The position numbers and the translations under genes are program-made. A model generated the notes under the pieces. The model worked only from the letters and a program-made list of their open reading frames with translations. It had not been told where the DNA came from and did no database searches. Shown here in pieces: positions 10,803 to 22,059 of a stretch of 64,000 bases of DNA (its first letter is position 1; each line of letters begins with the position of its first letter). The stretch lies in assembly GCA_024760905.1 (NCBI GenBank), contig CM045733.1:25702501-25766500 (forward strand), given 5' to 3'. The DNA is from Plotosus lineatus (lineage: Eukaryota > Chordata > Actinopteri > Siluriformes > Plotosidae).

Positions 10803-11276
10803 TGTTAGGATCATGTTGAGTACCCTTTGATTTCTGGCATGGTTTTTTTTGTTTGTTTTTTTAACCTTGCCATATGGCTTTGTTTGTCTCTTTTGACTTT
10901 CCATAGGTTCATTATTCCGCTCACTTGTGTCTTGTTACCTGCGGTAGTAGTCTGTCTATTTAAACCCAGTATTTCCCCCATGGTTGTTGCCAGGTGGTTC
11001 CCGGGTATATAGCCAAAGTAGTTCTCCAGGGTAGGCCTCCGTTAGGAAGTTTGTTGCCTCGAAGTTTGTGTCCTTTGCCTGTTCTTTGACCACTTTGGCC
11101 AGCCTCTTGATTTTTGGACACCACTGCTTTACTTTTGTTTTGACGGATTGGGATTCTCTGAACCTTTGCTTTTGTTGCCTGCTGTTTTGGGGTGCTTGCC
11201 AGTTTAATAAACCTTGTGCTCTCCCTGACTTTGGTCTGAGTTGATCCTCCTTCCACTAGCATAAAAACCCCCAACA
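10803..11276 (+). mobile_element. Solo LTR of an LTR retrotransposon
   Basis: The 474-bp unit starts TGTTAGG and ends CCCAACA, short inverted ends of the TG...CA type. It is flanked by a perfect 5-bp duplication AAGTC (10798-10802 and 11277-11281). A polyadenylation signal AATAAA lies at 11206-11211 and a TATA-like TATTTAAA near 10957. No gag or pol sequence is next to it, so the internal region was probably lost by recombination between two LTRs. Strand is set by the polyadenylation signal. The parent family is not identified. A Ty3-type origin is plausible. Confidence 0.75.
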
Positions 11277-11281
11277 AAGTC

Positions 11282-12208
11282 ATGAAAACTTTCTTTTCCT
11301 TTCAACAAAATATGCTCCTGACATATCAATCAGGTTTTTGTTGTTGCTGTTTTGTTTTTAATTGAATATGTAATTTAAAAAAAAACATTTATTCAACTTG
11401 GGGGGGGGGGTTGTATTTGCAAATTGATTTTAAGGGAACCGGTGACAATGGTTTGTAATGGAGATTCAAAGGGACGGAGGTCAGTGTTTCTTGCATGGAG
11501 TCATTTTGATTAGACAATCATTCAGACAGTGACAGGGATTTTATAAGAGGATATGCTCGGTGTACTGCATTAAAATGTGAAGTGTAATAACAGTGTCAAT
11601 ACTTTAATAGTCTTGACCTGGCTTGCTCTTGGTATTGGAAAGAGCAAACAATTGTCATGCATTCATTTTGAAATTTGATTACAGACCTCTGAGTAATGGG
11701 TATCATGAGCCACATGCTCTTGGCTGAAAAAAAATCTAAAATTATTTGTATGCTGCAGTGTAAGCTTTCAGAATCAAGTAAGAGTCTGCTACTTAATTTG
11801 TTTTGCTTTAACAAACAAAATGCTGTGTCAACAGCTGTCTCGGCAGCACATGGGCTTTAAGTGTTTAAACTTTGTTTTGGCCGTGCCCACAAATAATACC
11901 ACTAAAAGCATGACGACCATGTATGGCTTTCCAACCTGTCTCTAATGCTCAGAGGTTGTATGAGGTATGCATATCATTACAGTAGGTCTGTGTCTCCTGT
12001 TTGTGCAGGCCATCACTTATCATTTAGCCTCTGCCAAGATGCCAAGCCATGGGAAATTGTTTGATTCGCAGAATAGCCCATTCTCCTTTGTAATCCATAA
12101 TTATACATGAAAACATTTTATGTAATGTCAGCCCAATTCATAAACGAGAGCATTTGGAAAACACATATATTTGTCCAGGTTACCAATCCACATATGAACC
12201 GAAATGTC
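11282..12208. other. Unique sequence, no gene seen
   Basis: No repeat family or coding signal recognised, apart from a 10-G run at 11401-11410. Confidence 0.5.
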
Positions 12209-12222
12209 AAAAATCATCCAAT

Positions 12223-12897
12223 TTTCTTCTTCTTTTCCTTTCGGTTGTTCCCTTCAGGGGTCACCACAGCAAGTCATCCGCCTCCATCTCACCCTATCCT
12301 CTGCATCTTCTTCTCTTACTCCAACTATCTTCATGTCCTCCTTCACCACATCCATAAATCTCCTCTTTGGTCTTCCTCTAGGCCTTCTGCCTGGTAGTTC
12401 CAACATCAGCATCCTACTACCAATATACTCACTATCCCTCCTCTATACATGTCCAAACCATCTCAATCTAGCCTCTCTGACTTTGTCTCCAAAACGTCTT
12501 ACATGTGCTGTCCCTCTGATGTGCTCATTCCTAATCCTATCCATCCTCGTTACTCCCAAAGAGAATCTCAACATTTCATCTCTGCTACCTCCAGCTCTGC
12601 CTCCTGTCTTTTCCCCAGGGCCACTGTTTCTAAACCATACAACATCGCTGGCCTCAACCTCGTCTTGTACACTTTTCCTTTCATTCTTGCCGATACCCTC
12701 CAATCACACATCACACTGGACGCTTTTCTCCAACCATTCCAACCTGCCTGCACACGCTTCTTCACCTCTTTTCCACACTCTCCATTGCTCTGGATTGTTG
12801 AGCCTAAGTACTTAAAATCCTCCACCTTCTTTATCTCTGCTCCCTGTAACCTCACCGTTCCTCTTGGGTCCTTCTCGTTCACACACATGTATTCTAT
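12223..12897 (-). mobile_element. LINE-R, 5'-truncated copy
   Basis: The minus strand encodes the LINE-R C-terminal region in broken frames: EYMCVNEKDPRGTVRLQGAE, FKYLGSTIQSNGECGKEVKK, RPAMLYGLETVALGKRQEAE, then RWFGHV. The 3' end is the GTGGTGACCCCTGAAGGGAA region plus an A/G-rich tail. Flanks AAAAATCATCCAAT (12209-12222) and AAAAATCACCCAAT (12898-12911) form a target duplication with one mismatch. The endonuclease and the catalytic part of the reverse transcriptase are absent. Confidence 0.85.
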
Positions 12898-12911
12898 AAA
12901 AATCACCCAAT

Positions 12912-13340
12912 CTCTAATTGGTAAATAATCTCAATGGTGTCTACATTATCCAAAACCCTGCTTTCAGTGGAAATGTAATGAATAAAGTAAAACAAAGAGC
13001 ACATGTTAATCTGCTGTCATATTACACTTAAACAATGATATCTTACAATGTTAAAGAATCAATCAAAAAGTCCTAGTTTCATAACTTGATCAGCTCCAAA
13101 ATCTAATGGAGTCTATCATGACCAAACTCCCATTTCTGGTTGCAGTTTCATGAAACTTGGTACAGAACTTTTCTGTGTTGTCCTACGAACAAAAAACAAA
13201 AAGCAACCCAGGGTTTAGCATGCGAGGTATTATACGTCTTTAAATTCTTTGGTAAGTTTATAAACAATAGTGACCTATTTCATATAGGATACAGGACTTT
13301 TTGGAATGATTTTTTAAAAATGTATTTATTTTCACAAACA
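12912..13340. other. Unique sequence, no gene seen
   Basis: A/T-rich DNA with no recognised feature. Confidence 0.5.
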
Positions 13341-13352
13341 CCGAAGAGGTTT

Positions 13353-13723
13353 CATCATCATCATCAGTTCATTTTCTGTACCCGCTTAATCCTAATTTGG
13401 GTCACGGGGAGGCTGGTGCCCATCCCAGCCAACTTCGGGTGAGGGCAGAGTACATCCTGGACAGCTCGCCAGGCCATCGCAGGGCGGAAACACACTGACG
13501 GCTTTGCAGCTACTCTTGTCGAAAGTCAGCAATGGTTCTTTTACATGCCTCACACCATAGACAGTGAGAGACATGGCCGGCCTTTGATAACCCAGTTAGC
13601 TCCACTTTGGGGGGGGGGGGGGGGGGGCGCAGTGACAACCTTGTGCAGAGTGGGACTCGAACCCCCAACCTTTGGATCAGCGATCCAGCGCCCTATACCA
13701 CTAGACCACCACTGCCCCTTAAA
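13353..13723 (-). mobile_element. SINE-A2, complete
   Basis: It is flanked by a perfect 12-bp duplication CCGAAGAGGTTT (13341-13352 and 13724-13735). Head, body and L2-type tail are all present. An expanded G run (about 13609-13627) lies in the body, at a place where other SINE copies have shorter runs. Confidence 0.9.
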
Positions 13724-13735
13724 CCGAAGAGGTTT

Positions 13736-14120
13736 AATAATGCTAATTATATCAAAGACAGTGTTATATAAACAGGTAAATGGTTGCTAGACAACCTGGT
13801 ATCTGTGCTGCATCCGTACTATATTTTACTTCACTGTTTTTAGGTGACAGACAAGTCCTTCCTCTGACTTCTATGAATATTGTTCTGACAGAGTGCAAAT
13901 GAATTTCTGATGTTGTGTTTATTTGGATTTAGATACGAATCTATGAATGCAAATTCTGCATGATTTGAAGCACAAGCAGCTGTCAATCACTCAGTCTGTA
14001 GGGAAAGTGCATTTAAAAGGGCTAAGAAGTGGTTAAGGAGCACTTACAGTCAGGAAGGCAGCCTGTGTCAACTCTTCCTTCCAGGAAGTCAATCTCAGTA
14101 GATTTAAAAAGCAAGCATGG

Positions 14121-14154
<34 letters not shown>

Positions 14155-14222
14155 ACATGTGTGTTTAAAGTTTAAACTCCAAGGAAGTATGCAGTCAGTA
14201 TCCTGTGCCTGATAGCACTGCA

Positions 14223-14255
<33 letters not shown>

Positions 14256-14611
14256 GTCTCTCTGTGGCTTTGCCTCAGTCTCATTGTGGATGGTGACTGT
14301 GATAGATTGAGCTATTACTGTGCACTTTAAGTTCTAAGTTGTTTTTCCATGTCTTAAGTGCACAATCAGTCCATTTGGGATGGAAGCTGTCTGATTTCCC
14401 TTGTTGCCATCTCATTATCCATGTATCTGTATCTGTGTGTATACATACTGAAGGGAACTCGCATTTCTAAAAATTCATATATACCTGTATTGTTATATTT
14501 TTATTTATGTACAGTACATTTATCAAAAAAAAAAAAAAAAACATTTTTATGAAGAAATGAAAAAAAAAAAAAAAACCAAAACCAAGACATTTTGTACATG
14601 TGGTATTTTGT
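13736..14611. other. Unique sequence with short microsatellites
   Basis: It contains a GT tract at 14125-14152, a CT tract at 14225-14246 and A runs at 14525-14541 and 14560-14575. No coding or family signal otherwise. Confidence 0.6.
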
Positions 14612-14957
14612 GGGGCGGTGGTGGCCTGGTGGTAAAGGTACTAGATCGCTGATCCTAAGGTTGTGAGTTCAACCTCCACTCTCAATGGGTTGTCACTGTC
14701 CCACCAAGTTCAGCTAACTGGGTTATCAAAGGCGGGCCATGTCTCTCACTGTCTATGGTGAAAGGCATGTAAAAGAACCATTGCTGACTTCGACAAAAGT
14801 AGCTGCATAGCCGTCAGTGTGTTTCTGCCCTGCGATGACCTGGTGAGCTGTCCATTGTGTACTCTGCCCTTGCCCAGAGTCTGCTGAGATGGGCGCCAGC
14901 CTCCCTGCGACCCTAATTACGATTAAGCGGTGCAGAAAATGAATGACTGAATGAATA
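14612..14957 (+). mobile_element. SINE-A2, complete
   Basis: Head GGGCGGTGGTGGCCTGGTGG, body, and L2-type tail ending GAATGACTGAATGAATA. ATTTTGTG occurs at both borders and is a likely short target duplication. Confidence 0.85.
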
Positions 14958-15213
14958 GCATTTTGTGTCCAGTCTTGAAAAACACCAAGTCTTAAACACA
15001 CTACAGTGCTTTAACCCTGGCAATGCCAAAGCCGAAAAAACCTCTATATAATCTTCATATAACATGTACGGTTATATAATGCGATTTATTTGGTAGGTTC
15101 TGCATTCAATATCAGATAGGGAGATAATTTCACTAAAAAATGCATGGCATTTTGAGCTTTAACATTGAGCACTTCTAGGGTTCTAGGGATATTATTATAT
15201 GACTTATAGACCT

Positions 15214-15380
15214 GTATTATTTTCTTTGGGGCTGTTCTCCTACAAAGGACCTGGAAAACTTCAGATACCATGAGAAGACAAGAAAAATGTTAGGAGCATT
15301 CAGTTTGTCTTCTCATGGAATTCATTGTATCTGAAGTTTTCCAGGCCCTTTGTAGGAAAACAGCCCCAAAGAAAATAATA
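15214..15380. repeat. Long hairpin (inverted repeat, ~70 bp arms)
   Basis: The left arm (15214-15282) and right arm (about 15304-15380) are inverted copies with few mismatches and one bulge of about 8 bases in the right arm. The loop is about 20 bases. Shared blocks include CTGGAAAACTTCAGATAC and its complement. No TSD or known termini were found. It could be a small fold-back transposon remnant or an expressed hairpin. Confidence 0.8.
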
Positions 15381-15594
15381 CCCACACAGATTTTTCACCA
15401 TCGTTCAACACGGACTTGAGAACCTCAGGCACTGGGAAGTCCATGACACATCAAGAAAAAAATATTGGAGTGTTAGGGATTGGGTACATTTTTCTTTTAA
15501 AAATAATTTTCCATTTCAAGTTGTTGTCATCTGTAGTTGCCAAAGAACTTTATAAACTCCTCACATAATTAGGTTTTGTTGGAGGTAGGCTTTT

Positions 15595-15872
15595 TACTAC
15601 CGAGCTATAGTGGCTCACCAGGCCGGTGCTTATCCCCGGTTTCCGTAGCGTGAAGCGACTAGGAGTTCAACTCCTCCTGGATGGGACCCCAGTCCATCCA
15701 GTCCTTCCCAGTATATTTTTACTGGTACCCATTTAAACTGCTGGGTGAACAGAGGCACACTTGTGGTTAAGAGCTTTCCCAGGGGTCTTAGCACAGTGGG
15801 GGTCTAACTAGGATTTGAACTCACAACCTCCTGATCATGAGCCCAGCACTCTAATCACTAGTTAGTCACTAC
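15595..15872 (-). mobile_element. SINE-C, copy 1
   Basis: It shares a ~270 bp block with 46460-46757 (AGTTCAACTCCTCCTGGATG, CAGAGGCACACTTGTGGTTA). Read on the minus strand, GTGAGTTCAAATCC looks like a polymerase III B box, so a tRNA-derived SINE is likely. The tail family is not recognised. Confidence 0.7.
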
Positions 15873-15885
15873 CTTTGTTGGAAGT

Positions 15886-16335
15886 ACAGTATTGTAATTG
15901 TTGGTGTTTGTTAGCTTGTGAGCAAAAGCCTAACCATTTTTATCACGCTTAATAGGACACTTCCTGACCCGAGACGTAAAGATGATTTGATGTTGGATTT
16001 TCTGTGTCAAAAGTGAAGGTAAGGTTACAAGCTTTTGGAGATGGTGTTGATAACTTAAAAGCATGTGCCAGTAGACATGCCATTCCTATAGAATACTAAT
16101 AGGAAACCATGCATTCACTTTCAATTGGGATAATTACCTCTCACACTGAACGGAAGGGTGGAAAGCAAACTCCATATGGACTTTTACAATTTGACAAAAT
16201 TGAGACCGCTGTCTTTGACACTAAGTGTCCTTGAAATGTCAAACCCAAGTCATGTTGTAAAACTATCAAACAAATTTTATTCCTGCTCATTTTGTTGATT
16301 TCAATGTATTGCAGAACATACCATAAGATGAACAC
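15886..16335. other. Unique sequence, no gene seen
   Basis: No recognised feature. Confidence 0.5.
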
Positions 16336-17121
16336 GGAACTTCATGCTTCAATTCATGCGGCTTCAGTGCATCGCATTTTAGTTTTTAAAAATATTCATC
16401 GAATTAAAAAATAAGGAAATTAAGGAAGAATAGGGGAAAAGGTAAGGATAATGCTGCAAAAACAAGGCCAATTATGCAAACAAAAATAAATAAATAAAAA
16501 TAAAATAAAATAAAATAAAATAAAATAACCGAACAAACACAAAACAAAAAACAACCCAAAACCTCCAATCAAAACTATTGACATTTTTGTGAGGTGAGCA
16601 TCTGAGTGCGTGCACACGCACATCTTTGTATGTGTATTTATATTTTATTTACATCTTATTCATTATTTTTTAATGTTTAATTGTTATTATAAGTATTTAT
16701 AGCATTAAATATATATTTATTGATATTATATACACATATGGGTGGTACGGTGGCGTAGTGGTTAGCACGTCCGGCTCACAGCAAGAAGGCCTGGGTTCGA
16801 TTCCAGGCCTGGGCGTTTCTGTGCGGAATTTGCATGTCCTCCCCGTGCTCGCCTGGGTTTCCTCTGGGTACTCCAGTTCCTCCCACAGTCCAAAAACATG
16901 CACAGTAGGCTAATTGGCTGTTCTCAATTGCCCATAGGTTTGCATCGTGCAGAAGGCAATGGCAAATCACTGCACTATCATTGCCAAGAAAACCTCCATG
17001 AAGATGATAATCAAGGTGTTATCCTTCATGGCAGGTCACCAAGAGTCGTCCTATGACTCGGATAGTACCAGACCAGACCATATGCACATATACATGTACA
17101 TACATGTCAGGAGGGGGGGGG
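16336..17121 (+). mobile_element. M1 element interrupted by SINE-B
   Basis: The left part carries the CTTCAATTCATG...GGCTTCAGTGCATCGC block and the right part resumes after the SINE with ACATGTACATACATGTCAG and a G run. Both termini are eroded: the left end lacks CAGGGATCCC and the right end stops in the G run at about 17120. Confidence 0.75.
16740..17088 (+). mobile_element. SINE-B with a BovB-like tail
   Basis: The head GGTACGGTGGCGTAGTGGTT includes the A box, and GGGTTCGATTCC the B box. The middle matches other SINE-B copies up to AATTGCCCATAGG. The 3' part (about 16945-17085) is not the L2-type tail. It reads GAAGGCAATGGCAAATCACT, GCCAAGAAAACCTCCATGAA and GGTCACCAAGAGTCG, resembling the 3' end of BovB/RTE LINEs. 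Flanking ATATRCACATAT copies are the likely target duplication in M1. Confidence 0.8.
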
Positions 17122-17249
17122 TTTTCTGAAAAGGAAGTACAGTAATATTAAATTGTAGATTTGAATACTTAGTGATGCCACAGTTATCTTCTGTAAATCA
17201 TTAATGGAGCTCTGTGAACAAATTCTGGTTTTATTATGTGTAGAAAAAT

Positions 17250-17602
17250 TGTCTGTCTTCCTTTCGGCTTTTTCCCTTTTTTTACTCGGGAGTCGCCACA
17301 GCGAACCATTTGATTCGCACATTTGACTTGGCAGAGGTTTTTACGTCGGATGCCCTTCCTGTCACAACCCTTTCAGCAAGGGACAGAAACACGCTGACGG
17401 CTTTGCAGCTACTCTTTACGAAAGTCAGCAATGGTTCTTTTACATGAACCTCTCACCATAGACAGTGAGAGACATGGCCCGCCTTTGATAACCCAGTTAG
17501 CTGCACTGGGGGCAGTGACAACCTTGTGGAGAATGGGACTCGAACCCCCCAACCTTTGGATCAGCGATCAAGCAACCTATACCACTAGACCACCACTGCC
17601 CC
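17250..17602 (-). mobile_element. SINE-A1, complete, perfect 18-bp duplication
   Basis: Flanks TATTATGTGTAGAAAAAT at 17232-17249 and 17603-17620 are identical. Head, body and LINE-R-type tail are present, ending in a CCGAAAGGAAGACAGACA terminus shared with the copies at 8641 and 23345. It appears to be one of the youngest insertions here. Confidence 0.92.
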
Positions 17603-17620
17603 TATTATGTGTAGAAAAAT

Positions 17621-18121
17621 AAATCTTCAATAATTATGTTATTGCTTTTCTTGATGATAAACAGTAACCTAGACCAGGTCAGTCACATTAGTTCTACACA
17701 ACTAAAAAATGCAACCTAATGATTGAAGGGGAGCAGTGAGAACAGCTGACTGATGTGAAAGTACATTTTAAATAGGCTCATTCAGGTATAAAATGCCCCC
17801 TGTTCCAGAATCATGCAGAGCAGACGGAAGAAAAAGAGTGAGGCAGAACGCTGAAGGAAGGCTCTGATCAAAGCCTCACTAATAAATGAAATTAGAGCAG
17901 CTCTAATAAACAGCGATGAGGAATCCCTCTGAGAAATTAGACTTGGGCCTGTTGGATGGAATGAAGGCTCACTGCTGAGCTTAGCCCACAGACATGATTA
18001 AAATAGTAGAATGGTTTCAAATATAGTACAGCTGCATAGCATGGCGTCAGAGTCTATAATTGTATATAATCACTGGGAGTGCATCCACACGTGTTCATGT
18101 TCCTACCATATGAATACTGTA
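17621..18121. other. Unique sequence, no gene seen
   Basis: About 500 bases of balanced composition with no recognised repeat. The central part (17800-17990) is free of simple repeats and could be conserved, which cannot be judged from one sequence. Confidence 0.45.
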
Positions 18122-18123
18122 TA

Positions 18124-18294
18124 CAGGGATCCCTCGCTACTTCGCGCTTCAATTCATGTGGCTTCAGTGCATCACGGTTTTTTTTTTAAAGAAAATAACT
18201 AAATAAATATTCATCGAATTAAAAAAATAAGGAAATTAAGGAAGAACAGGGGGGAAAGGTTAAGGAAAATGCCACAAAAACAAGGCCAATTATA

Positions 18295-18330
<36 letters not shown>

Positions 18331-18682
18331 CTAAACCAACACAAAACAAAACACAACCCAAAACCTCCCATCAAAACCGGTTCCATTTTAACTGAGGTGC
18401 ATATCTGAGTGCCAGCACGCGCATCTGTGTGCATGCGTGCATGCGCACTCATCTGTATGCGTATGTATTTATATTTGATTTACATCTTATGCATTATTTT
18501 TGAATGTTTAATTGTTATTATAAGCATTTATAGCTTTGAATATGTATTTATTGATATTATATACTAGTACACATATTCATGTATATGTACGTCAGTTGGG
18601 GGGGGTCGATCCTACTTCACGGATTCCGATGGTCACGTTGGGATCTCGGTCCCAATTAACTGCGGAAAGTGAGGGATCCCTG
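18124..18682 (+). mobile_element. M1 element, complete reference copy
   Basis: Ends CAGGGATCCCTCGCTACTTC (18124) and GTGAGGGATCCCTG (to 18682) are flanked by TA. The 12-bp terminal inverted repeat and TA target fit a non-autonomous Tc1/mariner-group element. An A run of 32 (18297-18328) sits internally. No ORF. Confidence 0.9.
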
Positions 18683-18684
18683 TA

Positions 18685-20399
18685 TAATGTAAGCAGTTCT
18701 ATATTATTATACACAGCTCAGATATTGATGCTGCATTAATGAATTGAGGATCGTTTGTTCTCTCTTGCTAACACCAAGACCAAGCTAGGTGAAGACACTG
18801 ATATTTCACTTCACATTTCAATACACTACACCATGCATATCTTCTTGTAAAATCTTCTCTTTGACTGTCTGTCTGATTGAATGGTTGTCTGATCAAAGCT
18901 CGACGCACACTACTTAGGTACAGAGAGTGCCAAGATAACAATGTTGTTCTACGTTTGCTTGAGAAATGTCACTGCAACTCCATGGCTTTTTTTCTTTTTG
19001 CCTCCTCCCAGCACTGATATCCAGCCATCTGGCTAGTCGATGCTTCTAGCTCCAGGAAGAGCATTTTATCTCAGACAGGATGATTTTACTAGTTGCTTGA
19101 CAATAAACCAGGGCTGGTTTAGAAGAATTTTTTTTCTAGTCACTTCCTCTGTTCCATCCTCAAGTGTGCTTTTATTAAGACACACATTCAGGACCACTTT
19201 GGACATTTTGCCCATTGATGTTGTATTGTCTCTGTATTCCAATATGTTTTTATTGCCACTTCCTCCTTTTGGAACCCCTGTTGACAACTTAAGGGCCTTT
19301 ATATACTTTATCAGCTCATGTGAGGTCTATTAGAAGAGCCTTTAGAGGCCTGAGAGATTGAGCCAGTATAACTACAGACTTCAGCCTCAGCACCCTGAAG
19401 GCACAGTGTTCTGCTGTAATTGGCTTCACAAAATAGCCTGGGAAAACAAGCCAGACTAAGCTGTTTATATGTTTAAACAGAGACAATATATCACAAAATA
19501 TGTATTTATTTTTTAATTATTATTATTTTTTATATATATAATTTGTTATGTTCAGATTGTTTTTATGCAGCTGGCCACTTTATCTGAATTGTATAACATC
19601 TGAAGCCCATTTACTTACTTTGTGATGTGACACTTTACTTAGCTTGATGGAAACAGATCTCACAAATCACAAAAGGAATCACTTCAGCTGTATTTTTCTT
19701 GATAGATCACCCGACTCTATGTCAATAGTTTTTTATAAATGAACCCATGTACTGCTGCATATTGATTTGGCAAACATATTGTCCTCAAAACAAAACTTGC
19801 ACCACCCCTGTGTTGACTGTTGTATGTGTCTCAGGGATAGGCAAATTTGCTCTGTCCTATATAGACAGCAGGTGTTTTATTTATTTATTTATTTATTTTC
19901 CTCTTGTTCTGAAATGCAGTTGAACGTGTCTTGGATTTTTACTGCTTAGAAAGCAGCACGACTTTGCCTCAGAGCCAGCAGAGGCAAGCTTGGGAATAAG
20001 GTATTATTATTGTATTAAAGATGGCTGCCCTTCTTTGCCACTTTCCTGTTGTGCTACAAATAACTATCATCATCGTGGCTTCTCGTTTCCCCTTTATCTC
20101 CCAGATGCGTTGTGCTCAATGGCAGACCTTGCCTGGTGGCTTCAGTTATCCTAATCTTTAAACCAGAAAGTGAAGACTGGCCAGTGGTTGTCACAACTGA
20201 TTGGTGAAAAGGAAACAACAGTTAATCTCTGTGCTTGCCTGAACTTCTGTTCTCATTATTGTTCCTTCTCACAAATAGTTATGGGTTGTGGTCAGGTTTC
20301 CTGAAAGAAAGCCTAGTCGGCTGGGAAAAGGGACCAAGGCACAAGTCCTAAAGCAAGGCAAAAAATGTAATATACCGCTTCATTTGCTTAGAGATGGTA
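18685..20399. other. Unique sequence, no gene seen
   Basis: 1.7 kb without a confident gene. It holds the old repeat at 19280-19490. A short (TTTA)n tract lies near 19877-19896. Confidence 0.5.
19280..19490 (+). repeat. Old low-copy repeat, related to 34185-34390
   Basis: Alignable blocks include AGAGGCCTGAGAGATTGAG against AGAGGCCTGAGGGATCGAG, and AGCTGTTTATATGTTTAAAC against AGCTGTTTACAAGTGTAAAC, in the same order and spacing. Identity is roughly 65-70 percent by eye. No family was recognised. Confidence 0.6.
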
Positions 20400-20611
20400 T
20401 ACAGGGATCCCTAACTTTCCGCAGTTAATGGGGACCGAGACCCCCACACACACGCGACCGCTGATTTCCGCAAAGTAGGATCAAACACCCCCCCAACTGA
20501 CGTATACGTACATGTATATGTGTATATAATATCAATAAATACATATTCAACGCTACAAATACTTATAATAACAATTAAATATTCAAAAAGAATGCATAAG
20601 ATGTAAATAAA

Positions 20612-20729
20612 AAAGGGTTGTGACAGGAAAGGCATCCGACGTAAAATCCTATGCCAAGTCAAATGTGCGAATCAGATGATTCGCTGTGGCGACTCCCGAG
20701 AAAAGGGAAAAAGCCGAATGTAAAAGAAG

Positions 20730-20730
<1 letters not shown>
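20612..20730 (+). mobile_element. SINE-A1 tail fragment
   Basis: Only the LINE-R-type 3' part is present, from GGGTTGTGACAGGAAAGGCA through GGCGACTCCCGAG to GCCGAATGTAAAAGAAGC. This strongly 5'-truncated insertion shows that the tail alone was reverse transcribed. Confidence 0.85.
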
Positions 20731-20732
<2 letters not shown>

Positions 20733-20810
<78 letters not shown>

Positions 20811-20929
20811 AAAAGGAGATAAGATAAACAAAACAAAAAGATAAAAAAGATAAACAAAACAAAATTTTGTTATTTGCTCTACCAAAAAGTATTGAGCACT
20901 CTCCTACGGAAGGATCTACTCAGAAAATC

Positions 20930-21004
<75 letters not shown>

Positions 21005-21109
21005 TATATAGACACTCCCCGGCTTACGTTGATCCATTATTTTTTATTTTTTTTTTTTAAATTCAAATTTTGAGTTTAGACGTATCTATGTCGTACGCTG
21101 ACGTAATAA

Positions 21110-21164
<55 letters not shown>
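20733..21164. repeat. Three (TA)n microsatellites
   Basis: Tracts at about 20735-20807, 20932-21010 and 21112-21164. The first directly follows the SINE tail, and the second abuts the left end of T6. The DNA between them (20808-20931) is unrecognised. Confidence 0.95.
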
Positions 21165-21171
<7 letters not shown>

Positions 21172-21918
21172 TATATAGCATGTTACCCTTGTGTTAAGAC
21201 GTCGTCTATGTGATCTTTGTGTTTACATTGTTTTGCGGACTTTTGTAACCCTAAGCAAATATGGTTGGTCAGAAGCGTAAGCCTACTAGCATGGGTGCAA
21301 GTCTCATACACAGAGATGAATTCACTATCTGCTCAGATCGGCACAATCGACCATGCATACTCAGTTAAGCAAAGAGAGTTATAATGTGAATGAAAACCCG
21401 AATGCACAAATTACAGAACAATTACAGATATTTATTATCTTTTAGCAGAATCCTAACAGTGTATACTTATTTTTATATTAATATTCATTAGGATTTGTAC
21501 TTGTTCTTTGTATGCATCTCTTGAATAAAGTTTACTTACTTACACAAAAGAAAGAACTCTCCGCTTTGCTGGCATTTACATCAGTGCAGGCTGTGTTCTA
21601 AACAAGTTTAACGGCACCCTTGTGCACTTGAAAGACCAGAAGTCTGTATAACCCACAGCAAGTACACTACTTTCGGTATTGAGCGCTTCACATATTGTAA
21701 GGGTTGATTGGCTGTTTCAAGCTTCATGTAAAGTAACTCGATATAAATAAGTGACTTATTTGAAATTAATGTTGATATTATTTGATATATTTGATATTAT
21801 TTTACAATGTTATGTTTATAATAATTGATTTAGGGGTCACACGTCATACATCACTGTAACAACTTACGTTCACTTTCAACTTACGTTCAGCCGTCAGGAA
21901 CAAGTTGGGGAGCGTCTG
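21010..21918. mobile_element. T6 pogo/Tigger-like element
   Basis: The left end GACACTCCCCGGCTTACG and the reverse complement of the right end, CAGACGCTCCCCAACTTG, form an imperfect inverted repeat. TA follows the right end at 21919-21920. Sub-terminal TTACGTTCAC-type repeats are typical of the group. An ATG at 21261 opens MVGQKRKPTSMGASL, vaguely like a transposase start, but the frame closes quickly. Confidence 0.6.
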
Positions 21919-22059
21919 TATGTATGTATGGCATTTTCCTTAACTTTTCCCTATTTTTCTGTAATTTCTTTCTTTTTTTTTTCAATGAATATTTTTGAAA
22001 AACTCACGATTCACTGAAGTCGCAGAAACTGAAACACGAAGTAGTGAGGGATCCCTGTA

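Larger units (their letters stand above)
20402..22057 (-). mobile_element. M1 element broken by SINE, TA tracts and T6
   Basis: The left terminus CAGGGATCCCTAACTTTCCG (20402) and right terminus GTGAGGGATCCCTG (to 22057), each next to TA, appear to belong to one inverted M1 copy. Between the halves lie a SINE-A1 tail, three TA microsatellites and T6. Part of the M1 middle is missing. Confidence 0.7.

Noticed and set aside
12204..12928. Plus-strand ORFs of 159-203 codons
   Set aside because: They are antisense shadows of the minus-strand LINE-R coding region.
21261..21366. Short ORF starting MVGQKRK in T6
   Set aside because: It is too short and too weakly similar to claim a transposase.
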